From NCBI GenBank assembly GCA_017535325.1, contig JAFXUC010000139.1, positions 1 through 64,000 of the forward strand: 64,000 nt of DNA, written 5' to 3'. Position numbers and translations under genes: made by a program. How positions within the stretch are numbered: position 1 is the stretch's first letter; each line of letters starts with the position of its first letter. Of the stretch, positions 55,112 to 63,961 are shown one piece after another. Source of the DNA: Bacteroidales bacterium. GTDB taxonomy: Bacteria; Bacteroidota; Bacteroidia; Bacteroidales; UBA3824. Under the pieces are notes generated by a model. That model saw only the letters and a list, made by a program, of their open reading frames with translations. It made no database searches and was not told where the DNA came from.

Positions 55112-55725
55112 AGTTTGTCCATTCCGAAGAAAATCAAAACGCCGTAAAGATAAAATCTTATGTAGCGCGTAAGTCCGTAGAGCATAGTCTGTTTGAGCGG
55201 ATATTTTACCATTCCCGCCGCTAATGTTGTCGTTGCAAAAGGCAGCGGAAACAAGGCGGCGAGGATTATGATTATACCTCCCCATTTCTGGATTCTGACA
55301 AAAAACTCAGCGTTGCGGTTTTCAAGCCAGGCGCGGAATTTCGGAAATTTCAAGGCTGTCTTGCCTATAAAATAAGCGTTGATTCCGCCGACGTAAGAGA
55401 TTGTGCCGAGAATTGTCAGCCACAAAAGCGGCGAGTTGAACTTGTCGGACCACATAATAAAAAGGTCGGGCGGTATCCAGCCCAAAAACGATTCAGAAAT
55501 CAAAAACAACGTCAGAACGCCGGGCGTGTCATGGCTGAAAATGTAATCCTCTATGATTTTTGAGAGGTTGAAAAAATGGTTCAAAACCAATACCGCCCCT
55601 ACAATCAAAGCAATGATAATCAAGAGTTTTACTATTATTTTGCTCATAAATGAATACAAGCCCGTATGCTTGTTCCATCTGTGCCATATATCCAACTTTT
55701 CCTGAAATGTTTTTTCTTTTTTCAT
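55108..55725 (-). CDS. YqaA/DedA-type VTT-domain membrane protein
   Basis: 205 residues with four or five TM helices and the VTT (SNARE-associated) core: FLISESFLGWIPPDLFIMWSD in the first re-entrant part, GTISYVGGINAYFIGKTAL, then GGIIIILAALFPLPFATTTLAAGM, the second proline-rich re-entrant loop. DedA-fold proteins flip lipid carriers (undecaprenyl phosphate or phospholipids) across the inner membrane; the YqaA branch is uncharacterised. Its ATG overlaps the kdtA stop by 4 bases, so the two are co-translated. This fits a role linked to envelope lipids, which is inference. Confidence 0.83.
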   Translation of the reverse strand: MKKEKTFQEKLDIWHRWNKHTGLYSFMSKIIVKLLIIIALIVGAVLVLNHFFNLSKIIEDYIFSHDTPGVLTLFLISESFLGWIPPDLFIMWSDKFNSPLLWLTILGTISYVGGINAYFIGKTALKFPKFRAWLENRNAEFFVRIQKWGGIIIILAALFPLPFATTTLAAGMVKYPLKQTMLYGLTRYIRFYLYGVLIFFGMDKL

Positions 55726-56957
55726 AATGTCTTTACTTCTTTTAAAATTTTGTCTGCCGCACCGAGGTTTTTGTTGACGTAATCCGTCGAGATTTTGCCG
55801 GCTCTTTCCAAAAGCGGCTTGTCTGACAAATACCTGTCTAAAACGGAACAGAGTTCTTCCTTGTTGCGGATAGTGGCTGCGCTGCCGAGCGAAACCAAAT
55901 CCACAGCCTCTTTGAACCGTTTGTAATTGGTTCCGAAAACAACAGGTATGCCGTAACTTACAGCCTCCAAAATATTGTGTATTCCGGCTCCGAAACCTCC
56001 GCCTACGTATGCTATTTCGGCGTATTTGTAGAGTCTTGACAACATTCCGAAATTGTCGATTATCAGAACGTCGTAATCCTGAATTGAAGTTTCACTTGCT
56101 TTGGAAAATCTTATATGCTTAAATTTCAGTGTTTTCTCTATTGCAGAGAGATGTCCTTCGTGAATTTCGTGAGGAGCGATAATAAGTTTTATTTTGTGCT
56201 TGTCTTTTAGTTGCTCCAACGCTGAGAAAATCATGTTCTCGTCAGGCGGCCAACTTGACCCCGCAACTATAACGCGGCTGTTTTCAACAAATTTGTCCAC
56301 AAGAGGAATGTTTTCGGCGTTTTGCGTTATCTGACAAACACGGTCAAAACGGGTGTCGCCCGCTATCGTAACATTTGTAATTCCGTTTTCCGCCAAAAGT
56401 TTTACGGAGTTTTCGTCCTGAACAAACAAGTGGGTGAAAAATTCTAAAACCTTTTTGTATTTTCCTCCGTACCACTTAAAAAATACCTGCGATTCCCTGA
56501 AAATCGTAGAGAAGATATACAAAGGAATGTTTCTTAAATGTACTTCGCTCAAAAAGTTGTACCAAAAGTCGTATTTCACAAAGAAAACCGCCTTCGGATT
56601 CACTATGTCAAGAAACTTTTTGGCGTTGTTTGGCGTATCGGCGGGCATGTAGCAAACATAGTCCGCGCCGTTGTAGTTTTTGCGTACGTCGTAGCCCGAC
56701 GGTGAAAAGAAAGTGAGTATTATCTTATAGCCGGGGTACAACTGTCTGAGACGTTCCATTACAGGACGTCCCTGTTCAAACTCGCCGAGCGAACTTACGT
56801 GAAACCAGACATTCTTGTCGTCTTTGTTGACATGCCGTGAGAGTTCTTCGAAAAGGTTTTTGCGCCCTTCCGTATATTTTTTTGCCTTGTCGTTAAGCGG
56901 TGCTATAATCCGCGCCGCGAGGTTGTATGTCCTTATGCCTAATGTATAAAAAAACAT
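55722..56957 (-). CDS. kdtA: 3-deoxy-D-manno-octulosonic acid (Kdo) transferase
   Basis: Inner-membrane glycosyltransferase (also called WaaA) that adds Kdo to lipid IVA in LPS synthesis. 411 residues: N-terminal membrane anchor (FFYTLGIRTYNLAARI). The conserved NVWFHVSSLGEFEQGRPVME contains the catalytic Glu, and KIILTFFSPSGYDVRK follows. Then AVFFVKYDFWYNFL, and in the C-terminal Rossmann half VIVAGSSWPPDE, KLIIAPHEIHEGHL and AYVGGGFGAGIHNILEAVSYGIPVVFG (split over sugar-nucleotide binding strands). A -7 box TAACTTTG lies at 56994-56987 on the minus strand. Confidence 0.95.
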   Translation of the reverse strand: MFFYTLGIRTYNLAARIIAPLNDKAKKYTEGRKNLFEELSRHVNKDDKNVWFHVSSLGEFEQGRPVMERLRQLYPGYKIILTFFSPSGYDVRKNYNGADYVCYMPADTPNNAKKFLDIVNPKAVFFVKYDFWYNFLSEVHLRNIPLYIFSTIFRESQVFFKWYGGKYKKVLEFFTHLFVQDENSVKLLAENGITNVTIAGDTRFDRVCQITQNAENIPLVDKFVENSRVIVAGSSWPPDENMIFSALEQLKDKHKIKLIIAPHEIHEGHLSAIEKTLKFKHIRFSKASETSIQDYDVLIIDNFGMLSRLYKYAEIAYVGGGFGAGIHNILEAVSYGIPVVFGTNYKRFKEAVDLVSLGSAATIRNKEELCSVLDRYLSDKPLLERAGKISTDYVNKNLGAADKILKEVKTL

Positions 56958-57039
56958 TTTTTTTAATAGAAAGATTTTTGTCAGCGCAAAGTTACTGATA
57001 ATAATTGGAATATAAAAATAAAGTTTTATCCTTATATTT

Positions 57040-57071
57040 TTTGTATTGCACCGGAAAAAAACTTATCTTTG
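57040..57071 (+). promoter_or_regulatory. Promoter of the membrane protein gene at 57104
   Basis: Full consensus: TTTG at 57040-57043, a 20-base spacer, TATCTTTG at 57064-57071, 33 bases before the ATG. Confidence 0.75.
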
Positions 57072-57103
57072 CCCCAAAAGTTTAATTAAAATAAAAAATA
57101 GCA

Positions 57104-57793
57104 ATGATAAGTAACGAAAAAAAAGAACTGATGGTTTTTCAAAAAAGAATCTTGGGATTGTTGGGATTCTTTTTGGTGCCGTGTGCTATTGGCTTCGGCC
57201 TTTTGGGAGACAATTCCGCTATTACAAATCCCAAATGGTGGTATTCTATAAGCATGACATATTATGCAAACTCACAGATTTGCATGATTGGAGTATTGTT
57301 CTCAATGTCGGTGTTGTTTTTGTCGTATGTCGGCTATAATGCCTCGGACAGAATCTTGACTATAATATCCGGTTTGAGCGCATTGGGAATTGTCGTTTTT
57401 CCGTGCGGACACGACGACATTTTGATAACAGGTCTTTTTGGCTTGGATTGTGCAACAAGTTTCAAAATCCACTGCATTTGTGCGAGCGTGATGTTTGTAA
57501 GTTTTGCTATAATGGTGGGATACAATTTCAGACAGGGCAAAGACGGCGAAGAGGGTACACCCGAAAAGAAAGTCAGAAACAAGATATATTCTATTTGCGC
57601 CGCCGTGATAATCGTCTTTATGCTGAACCAGGTTATAACAGCATATTTCGGCTGCCCCGGCTATTGGACGCTGATCAACGAGGCGATAATGCTTTGGGCG
57701 TTTAGTTTTGCGTGGCTCGTCAAAGCCGAATTTTTCCCGTGGTTCTACGACAAGACAATATCGCCAAAAATTGACGGGGCTCTTCTGAAATAA
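57104..57793 (+). CDS. Six-helix membrane protein of unknown function
   Basis: 229 residues, about six TM helices (ILGLLGFFLVPCAIGFGLL, QICMIGVLFSMSVLFLSYVG, ILTIISGLSALGIVVFP, IHCICASVMFVSFAIMVGY, IYSICAAVIIVFMLNQVITA, EAIMLWAFSFAWLVKA). Conserved-looking polar residues sit in the loops: WWYSISMTYYAN, FPCGHDDI and KIHCICA. The FPCG..D and KIH pattern recalls DUF998-type membrane proteins, but I am not certain. It is monocistronic with its own promoter, upstream of the PAS-SpoIIE gene, which has a separate promoter. Confidence 0.75.
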   Translation: MISNEKKELMVFQKRILGLLGFFLVPCAIGFGLLGDNSAITNPKWWYSISMTYYANSQICMIGVLFSMSVLFLSYVGYNASDRILTIISGLSALGIVVFPCGHDDILITGLFGLDCATSFKIHCICASVMFVSFAIMVGYNFRQGKDGEEGTPEKKVRNKIYSICAAVIIVFMLNQVITAYFGCPGYWTLINEAIMLWAFSFAWLVKAEFFPWFYDKTISPKIDGALLK

Positions 57794-57826
57794 CGTTGTA
57801 ATTTTTACAATTTTTTTGCTTAAAAG

Positions 57827-57857
57827 TTGTAAATTTCAGAAAATTGCATTATTTTTG
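57827..57857 (+). promoter_or_regulatory. Promoter of the PAS-SpoIIE gene
   Basis: TTG at 57827-57829, a 20-base spacer, TATTTTTG at 57850-57857, 41 bases before the ATG. It has the same layout as the promoter of the SiaC-like gene (TTGTAAA at the -33 end, TATTTTTG at -7). Confidence 0.72.
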
Positions 57858-57898
57858 TGGCGATAAGTGTTAAACATTGCTAAATATATTGTAACAAT

Positions 57899-60202
57899 AT
57901 GGAAATACTCGACGACTATATCTCAACTATTCTGCACGGTTTGGACGAAGGTCTTGTCATCACCGACAAAACCTTCAACAGAGTTTACAACAACAATGTC
58001 CTCAACAGCATTTTGGAACTTCCTGACAACAACGATGCCAATGTGTTCGATTATGTCAGCAGTGAAGACATAGAAATTATCAAAACGCTTTTGTCGCAGA
58101 CAAGCGGCAACAAAGTGAATATTGATGTCAAAATCACCTCTGCCAAGGGCAACAAAAAGTCTCTGAAGCTCAGCATTTCGCCTTATTTTGACACCAAACG
58201 CAATGCCAACGGTTATATAGTGTCCGTTGTTGACAAGTCGGAAGAAGAGAAAGACAAAATCGCCCTGAAAGCCGCAATGTCAAACCTCGACCTTGTTGCC
58301 AACAGCACAGCCGATGTGATATTAAGGTACGATTTCAGGACTTTTGAAATGTCTTTTGTCAGCAAGTCAATAAAATATATGGCGGGTTATGACTATGAGG
58401 AACTTCTCGGAACACGTTGTGTTGACCTTTTCCATCCGAGCGTCCGTCAGCCGATTATTGACACTGTTACAAGTTACGTAAACGGAACGCGCAGTTTTGC
58501 TCGCGGCGGACACGACAAGATTCGTCTGCCGATGTTGAAAAAAGACGGCACGTGTATTATGACCGAAGTTCTCTCGTCGTTTTTGCGCGACTCCAACGAC
58601 CGTCCGATTGACTGTATTTCGATTATCCACGACATCAGCGAAACCCTACGCTACGAAAAGCAGATCAGCGAGCAGAACAATGTTATGAACACGCTCATCA
58701 ACAACCTTATCGCCGATGTTTACCTAAAAGACAAAAATCTGAAATACAAGATTGCAAACCTCAGGTATGCAAAATCTATCGGGTTTGATTCCGTTGACAA
58801 AATCCTTGACAAAACCGACTCCGAGTTGGGAATCGAAGGCAGCGCGGCTATTGAGCAGTTTGAGCAGCATATCATCAACACCGCAAATCCGTCTTTCAAT
58901 ATCGAAAAAAAGATAACCGACCAGGAGGGCAACGAAAAATGGATTTCAACCTCAAAGTTGTCGTACAAAAACAACGACGGACAAATATCCGGCGTTATAG
59001 GCGTGGTCCGCGACATCACAAAACGTAAAAACTACGAACAGACCATTCTTGAACGCACAAGACAGTTTGAGAACACAATCAACACCTTGACAGACGTTTA
59101 TGTAAAAACCGACAACGAGGGTAAAATAGTGGAAGTAAGTCCGTCAGTGTGTGCGCTTTACGGCTGCAAACTCAAAACCGATATTATCGGCAAGAATTTC
59201 TTTGACACATTGTGCCAGATTGATTACGACTACCATATTTTTGTGAAAGAAATTACCAAGATAGGCAGGATTGACGGTTTTTCAAACAAATTAGTCAATC
59301 TTTTGGGTCAGGAAAAATATGTGGAATCCAATCTTGTTACGTGGGTTGACAGCGAAAATGCGATTGCCGGTTTTGAGGGCATACTTCACGACGTTACAGA
59401 GCGGGTTATCCGTGAAAAGACCATCGAATCCCAAAAACGTACCATCGAACTTGCTCATAAGGAAACGATGGACAGCATCAACGCCGCAAAGCATACACAG
59501 TCAGCCATAATGCCTTTCAGCCGTATTCCGAACCTCTTCAACAGCGGTTTCGTAATCTACCGTCCGAAAGACGTTGTAGGAGGCGACTTTTTTTATGCGG
59601 TTGAAAAATTCGGCAAAACGATAGCCACCGTGGGCGATTGTACGGGACACGGCGTTTCGGGCGCACTGCTGAGCACCTTGTCGATGTCGTTTTTGAGCAA
59701 TGTCATCAACGAACTCTCCGACACCGATCTAAACTCGGACAATATTCTTGAAGCCTTGCGCACCAAGGTTATCAACACTATGAACGAAAGCAGCGAAGGA
59801 TTCGATATTAGTCTGATAGTGGTGGACAAAGAGAAAAGACAGTTGCAGTTTTCTGGTGCTTTCAATTCTATGTACTATGTGCGTAAAGGCGTCCTTACCG
59901 AGTATCCGGCTGACAAGTGTCCTATCGGACGTTATCCCAAGTTGGTTAATTTTCAGCGCAACACCATCGACTATGAAGAAGGCGATGAGGTATTCCTGTT
60001 TTCGGACGGTTACGGCGATCAGTTCGGAGGTCCGAACAACCGCCGCTTCGGTTCTCCAAAACTGCGCGAATTGTGTGCGGAAGTATTCCCGCTTAACACC
60101 GCAGAGCAAAAGGAAAAAATTGAGCGTACCCTCGATGAATGGATGGCTCAGCAGTCCCTTTCTCAAATAGACGACGTTACCGTAATGGGCATAAAACTTT
60201 AA
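57899..60202 (+). CDS. Four-PAS SpoIIE/PP2C-type serine phosphatase
   Basis: Cytoplasmic sensor phosphatase; 767 residues without membrane segments. PAS-like domains at about 1-115, 125-250, 260-375 and 385-505. Each ends in the typical GxIxxxxDxT/SE strand (for example GVIGVVRDITKRKNYE, GFEGILHDVTERVI). A coiled linker follows (about 505-535), then SpoIIE PP2C at 540-767 with metal-binding motifs VVGGDFFYAV (D563), VGDCTGHGVSGALLS (D580), LFSDGYGDQFGG and DDVTVMGIKL (758-767). All catalytic acids are present. Such phosphatases reverse phosphorylation of STAS or SiaC-type switch proteins; the SiaC homologue at 11784 is a candidate substrate (inference). Monocistronic, with terminator. Confidence 0.9.
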   Translation: MEILDDYISTILHGLDEGLVITDKTFNRVYNNNVLNSILELPDNNDANVFDYVSSEDIEIIKTLLSQTSGNKVNIDVKITSAKGNKKSLKLSISPYFDTKRNANGYIVSVVDKSEEEKDKIALKAAMSNLDLVANSTADVILRYDFRTFEMSFVSKSIKYMAGYDYEELLGTRCVDLFHPSVRQPIIDTVTSYVNGTRSFARGGHDKIRLPMLKKDGTCIMTEVLSSFLRDSNDRPIDCISIIHDISETLRYEKQISEQNNVMNTLINNLIADVYLKDKNLKYKIANLRYAKSIGFDSVDKILDKTDSELGIEGSAAIEQFEQHIINTANPSFNIEKKITDQEGNEKWISTSKLSYKNNDGQISGVIGVVRDITKRKNYEQTILERTRQFENTINTLTDVYVKTDNEGKIVEVSPSVCALYGCKLKTDIIGKNFFDTLCQIDYDYHIFVKEITKIGRIDGFSNKLVNLLGQEKYVESNLVTWVDSENAIAGFEGILHDVTERVIREKTIESQKRTIELAHKETMDSINAAKHTQSAIMPFSRIPNLFNSGFVIYRPKDVVGGDFFYAVEKFGKTIATVGDCTGHGVSGALLSTLSMSFLSNVINELSDTDLNSDNILEALRTKVINTMNESSEGFDISLIVVDKEKRQLQFSGAFNSMYYVRKGVLTEYPADKCPIGRYPKLVNFQRNTIDYEEGDEVFLFSDGYGDQFGGPNNRRFGSPKLRELCAEVFPLNTAEQKEKIERTLDEWMAQQSLSQIDDVTVMGIKL

Positions 60203-60229
60203 GCGCATGAAAAACGGATAAAATTTTTT

Positions 60230-60267
60230 GGCTGTAACCCCGGAATTTAGCGGGTTACAGCCATTTT
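60230..60267 (+). terminator. Terminator after the PAS-SpoIIE gene
   Basis: Perfect 11-base arms GGCTGTAACCC (60230-60240) and GGGTTACAGCC (60252-60262), followed by ATTTT. It is short on T residues but strong in the stem. Confidence 0.78.
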
Positions 60268-60281
60268 AATAAATAAATCAA

Positions 60282-61235
60282 ATGTTACAACTAGAAAACA
60301 TTACAAAAAACTACGGCAGTTTCCGCGCGGTTGACGACCTTTCGTTTACCGCCGAAGAAGGCAAAATTATCGGATTGATAGGGCCTAACGGCGCGGGCAA
60401 ATCCACAACCATCAGGCTCATAATGAACATTTTGCAGCCCGACAGCGGACAAATTCTGATTAACGGAGAGCCTTACAGGGATGAGGACAGCGACCTTATC
60501 GGTTATCTTCCCGAAGAACGCGGCCTCTACAAAAAGCAGAAAGTCAGCGATATGCTCCGTTATCTTGCCTCGTTGAAAGGAATGAAAGCAGAAGAAATTG
60601 AAACGCAAATCGACCTTTGGCTCTCACGTTTCGGACTCTCAAAATGGAAAAATGAAAAAATCGATGCACTTTCAAAAGGCATGTCGCAAAAAATACAGTT
60701 TATCTCCGCCATAATGCACTCGCCGAAGATAATCTTTCTTGACGAACCGTTTTCAGGACTCGACCCCGTCAGCAGCGACGAACTGTTGAAGGTTATCAAA
60801 GAACTAAAAACGCAGGGACGTATTATCATGTTTTCAACGCACGTAATGGAGACCGCCGAAATTATCTGCGATCATATCATTATGATTAACCACGGCAAAA
60901 AAATCCTTGACGGCACAATTCAGGATATACGGAAAAAGTACGGCTCAGACACAATCACAATCGACTGTACCGGCAGCCATTCGTTTCTTGAAGGTATAGA
61001 CAGCGTAGCGGGCGTTACCGAAAGAGGCCACGAACTGAACATCGCGTTCAAGCCCGGAGCCGACGTAAACTCCCTTATGAGGGAAATTGTCAACAAAGCG
61101 TATGAAAACCAATGCGTTATCAGCAGTCTGAAAGTTGACCAGCCGTCGCTCCACTCAATTTTTGTAAGCATTGCCGCCCAAACAGACGGACAAAACACAA
61201 CTCAAAACACATCAGAAAATGAAATCAAAAATTAA
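60282..61235 (+). CDS. ABC exporter ATP-binding protein (NatA-like)
   Basis: 317-residue ATPase: Walker A GPNGAGKST (34-42), Q-loop segment GYLPEERGLYKKQKV, signature ALSKGMSQKIQ, Walker B IIFLDEPFSGLD and switch His in STHVMETAE. A C-terminal domain of about 90 residues follows (DTITIDCTGSHSFLEG). The EERGLYKK motif and the domain after the switch are typical of the NatA/YhaQ group of Na+ or drug exporters. Its stop overlaps the start of the permease gene by 17 bases. Substrate unknown. Confidence 0.92.
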   Translation: MLQLENITKNYGSFRAVDDLSFTAEEGKIIGLIGPNGAGKSTTIRLIMNILQPDSGQILINGEPYRDEDSDLIGYLPEERGLYKKQKVSDMLRYLASLKGMKAEEIETQIDLWLSRFGLSKWKNEKIDALSKGMSQKIQFISAIMHSPKIIFLDEPFSGLDPVSSDELLKVIKELKTQGRIIMFSTHVMETAEIICDHIIMINHGKKILDGTIQDIRKKYGSDTITIDCTGSHSFLEGIDSVAGVTERGHELNIAFKPGADVNSLMREIVNKAYENQCVISSLKVDQPSLHSIFVSIAAQTDGQNTTQNTSENEIKN

Positions 61236-62454
61236 ACAGGTTGTAAAATTCGAGTTTTTGAGAATTGTTAAAACCAAAGGCTTTATTATAGCCCTGATTC
61301 TCGCTCCGTTTTTGATGGGCGGAGGCATAGCGGCGTTGATTTATTTTACCGAGCAGTCAAACGACCGCACCACAGAGGAAATCTCCATCGGCGTTAAAAT
61401 CCCTGCTTCTGACTCGTTGTATATACCGATTGTCTCGGCAATTTCGGCAAAAGGCTGGACAATCGTGGAAAATTCCGACGCGGGAGAACTCCGGCAACTG
61501 ACCTTGGACAACCGTCTCAAAGGTTACATTGAATACGACAGCATAAAAGGCGTAAGTTATTATTCTGACAAACTTGCCGACCTTTACATAACCAACACCA
61601 TCACACAAATAGTTCAGAACGTAAACCGCAGCCGCGAAATAAGACAGTTGGGGCTTGACGAGGAACAGGTTTCAAGGCTTTTGAATCCGGAATCCGTCTC
61701 CACTTACAAACTCAGCAGCGAGACCTCGGAGACTGCCGAAGCCGCCAACGCCAACGCTGAATACGGCATAAAATTAGCCTGCGGAACGGTTTTTTTTATG
61801 CTTTTTGCGATGAGCTTAATGATGTTTTCTTTGAGTGTCGGACGGTCGGTTTTGGAAGACAAATCGACAAAAATCGTGGACGTTTTGCTGACTTCCGTAA
61901 AACCCGAACAACTTTTGACGGGTAAGATTTTGGGCATAAGCGCGGCAAGTTTTCTCCAAATGTCAACATGGATAATAATCGGCGCGGTTTCGGTAACGTG
62001 TTCAAACGTTTCTGCGCTTTCGGGCATTTCAGATATTTTAACGCCGGGGATATGGGCGATGTCGGCGGTGTTCTTTTTGTTCGGATTTTTTGCGGCGACG
62101 GCTGTTTATGCGTCAATAGGAGCGATGTCCGAGACGGAGCAGCATTTCAACCGTCTGAGCAGTTATGTAATCTGGATTATAATGCTGCCGTGTTTTTTTA
62201 TGGGACCCATCGCGCAAAACCCCGATTCAACGCTTGCCAATGTTTTGTCGTTTATACCGATAATGTCATCGAGTCTTATGCCGTTCAGGGTTATAATGGT
62301 GGATGTTCCGGTATGGCAAATTCTTACAAGTTTCGGAATACTTTTAATTTCGACATTTTTGCTGATAAAACTCTCCGCAAAGATTTTCCGCAACGGAATA
62401 ATGCAGCAGGGCAAAGAGTTCGGTTTTAAGGATATTTTTAAGTGGTTGAAATAA
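61219..62454 (+). CDS. ABC exporter permease (NatB/YhaP-like)
   Basis: 411 residues from ATG 61219 (MKSKIKQVVKFEFLRIVKTKG). The open frame upstream lies inside the ATPase gene and was not used. One TM helix near the start (GFIIALILAPFLMGGGIAAL) is followed by an extracytoplasmic domain of about 150 residues. Then come about five TM helices from residue 180 (FFMLFAMSLMMFSLSVGRSVLEDK as helix plus loop, MSAVFFLFGFFAATAVYASIG, YVIWIIMLPCFFMG). ABC2_membrane_3 type. The loop LEDKSTKIVDVLLTSVKPEQLLTGKI (in two parts) is the usual coupling region of this family. It works with the overlapping ATPase. Confidence 0.92.
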   Translation: MKSKIKQVVKFEFLRIVKTKGFIIALILAPFLMGGGIAALIYFTEQSNDRTTEEISIGVKIPASDSLYIPIVSAISAKGWTIVENSDAGELRQLTLDNRLKGYIEYDSIKGVSYYSDKLADLYITNTITQIVQNVNRSREIRQLGLDEEQVSRLLNPESVSTYKLSSETSETAEAANANAEYGIKLACGTVFFMLFAMSLMMFSLSVGRSVLEDKSTKIVDVLLTSVKPEQLLTGKILGISAASFLQMSTWIIIGAVSVTCSNVSALSGISDILTPGIWAMSAVFFLFGFFAATAVYASIGAMSETEQHFNRLSSYVIWIIMLPCFFMGPIAQNPDSTLANVLSFIPIMSSSLMPFRVIMVDVPVWQILTSFGILLISTFLLIKLSAKIFRNGIMQQGKEFGFKDIFKWLK

Positions 62455-62463
62455 AAACAAAAT

Positions 62464-62504
62464 AAAAAAGACCGTGTGGAATGATTATCCGCACGGTCTT
62501 TTTT
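62464..62504. terminator. Bidirectional terminator between the ABC permease and barrel genes
   Basis: Arms AAAAAAGACCGTGTGG and CCGCACGGTCTTTTTT (one G-U) around an AT-rich loop. Confidence 0.88.
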
Positions 62505-62516
62505 ATGTATGGAAAA

Positions 62517-63134
62517 TTAGAATGTGTAAACAACGCTGAATCCTAATGATTCCAAAGAAATATTAGCACTCCATTTGTTTGTTATGTCTTTCCTGTTGTC
62601 GTCTTTGGCAGGCTTTGAAACATAGTGTTGATAGTAAAGACTGCCAAATTCTATGCCTGCACTCCATTTACTGTTGAATTTGTAATTCAGTACAGGGAAA
62701 AATCCGAATCTTATGTCAGTGTTTTTGGTAAGAGCCTCGTCTTGATTTTTATGTTTTCCAAAACCTAATACAAGTTTTGTTTTAACACCGAAATTTACTT
62801 TTTCCGATGCTACAAAGTCATAGCGGAAATACGGATTGAACTGGAATGAATTGTCTGCATCCCATAATTTTTTGTCCTGGGCATCTTTATCTTTTTCATG
62901 ATAAAATCTTACTTCTCCGCCAAATGCCATATTGTCGCAGAAATAGTAACCTAATTCAGCCCCGAAGTGAAATACATTGTGAGGGTCTGCGTCAGAGGTA
63001 TTTCCGTTTCTTTCATATTTTCCGGCAGTGTTGCTCATGCCGAAATTACCGGTAACAAACAATTGTGCATTGACATTTGTTGTTGCGGCTATAAATCCTA
63101 ATACAGCCGCAACCGTTTTTAAACCTTTCTTCAT
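62517..63134 (-). CDS. Outer-membrane beta-barrel protein
   Basis: 205 residues from ATG 63134 (MKKGLKTVAAVLGFIAATTNVNA, signal peptide). The rest alternates hydrophobic and polar residues in about eight strands (GNFGMSNTAGKYERNG, NVFHFGAELGYYFCDNMAFGGEVRFYHEK as separate strands, WSAGIEFGSLYYQHYVS) and ends in Phe (GFSVVYTF), a barrel insertion signal. Fits the OMP_b-brl (OmpX/OprF N-terminal like) group. Likely a small pore or structural barrel; no specific role shown. A -7 box TACCTTTG is at 63178-63171 on the minus strand. Confidence 0.85.
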   Translation of the reverse strand: MKKGLKTVAAVLGFIAATTNVNAQLFVTGNFGMSNTAGKYERNGNTSDADPHNVFHFGAELGYYFCDNMAFGGEVRFYHEKDKDAQDKKLWDADNSFQFNPYFRYDFVASEKVNFGVKTKLVLGFGKHKNQDEALTKNTDIRFGFFPVLNYKFNSKWSAGIEFGSLYYQHYVSKPAKDDNRKDITNKWSANISLESLGFSVVYTF

Positions 63135-63345
63135 AAATTCAAAAAAATTAGATTGATTAATTAAATTGCGCAAAGGTATTTTTATTTTTTGCCTTTATCA
63201 TTAAACCTGTATTAAATTAATCTGTTTAATTTAATGTTTTGTAATTCTACTGGCTTAAAATTCTTAAAAACGAGAGCCGATGATAAAAAAATGATTTTTT
63301 TGAAAAAAAGTTCAAAAAAAATTTTTTTATCTGAAATTTTAACGC

Positions 63346-63353
63346 TACCTTTG
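63346..63353 (+). promoter_or_regulatory. -7 element for tRNA-Phe
   Basis: TACCTTTG, 30 bases before the tRNA; no matching -33 (poly-T/A region). Confidence 0.45.
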
Positions 63354-63382
63354 CACCGTCAAATTTAGACATTCTGTTTGAT

Positions 63383-63455
<73 letters not shown>

Positions 63456-63466
63456 CTCATAAAAAA

Positions 63467-63500
63467 GAGGCCGCTTGAAAATAAAAGCGGTCTCTTTTTT
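63467..63500. terminator. Terminator after tRNA-Phe, probably bidirectional
   Basis: Arms GAGGCCGCTT (63467-63476) and AAGCGGTCTC (63485-63494), one G-U, with A6 before and T7 after. It also lies just behind the minus-strand gene that ends at 63521. Confidence 0.85.
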
Positions 63501-63520
63501 TATTGTAATATGGATATAAT

Positions 63521-63961
63521 TTATAAACTCTTACACCAACTTACAAAATACCTGATGCCGGCAATGATAAGGGCTGTGCCTAAACCTGGGTAAAATCCTG
63601 CAAAAAATTCTGCCGGAATGCCGGGGATGAATTTCAACGAAATTCCCAAACCCATCATAAATATGATGAGGATATATCCGCGAAGGTCAAAAAACGCAAA
63701 GAGTGATTTTTTACGTTCAGGAAAACCGAGGATTCGCGCAGTGTAACGTTTGATGAAGTTGTTGAACATCAGCGAAAACAATACAGCCACAACAACGGCA
63801 ATCAATGCAAGCCACCATACTCTTTCAGGATTGCAGTCGTTTACAGTTTTCATTGCAGTAATGCCGGTAATAAGTATTTTTATGCCCGGAAAAAGCCAAA
63901 AAAGCACTTGCATCAGCAGCAAGTGCTCTCTGTTAACAGGTAAAATTTTATCTACATTCAT
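63521..63961 (-). CDS. Small membrane protein of unknown function
   Basis: 146 residues from ATG 63961 (MNVDKILPVNREHLLLMQ); an in-frame start at 63997 is less likely because it adds 12 residues unlike the rest. Four TM helices: VLFWLFPGIKILITGITAM, WWLALIAVVVAVLFSLMF, GYILIIFMMGLGISLKFI and FYPGLGTALIIAGIRYFV. Between helices two and three is a basic loop, RYTARILGFPERKKSLFAFFD. The PERKKSLFAFFDLRGYIL segment recurs in uncharacterised Bacteroidales membrane proteins by my recollection. No function assigned. Confidence 0.65.
   Translation of the reverse strand: MNVDKILPVNREHLLLMQVLFWLFPGIKILITGITAMKTVNDCNPERVWWLALIAVVVAVLFSLMFNNFIKRYTARILGFPERKKSLFAFFDLRGYILIIFMMGLGISLKFIPGIPAEFFAGFYPGLGTALIIAGIRYFVSWCKSL

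Noticed and set aside
54605-55285. 226-codon minus-strand frame across the LRR and VTT genes
   Set aside because: Antisense shadow of the repeat codons; it would overlap two well-supported genes and lacks a start signal.
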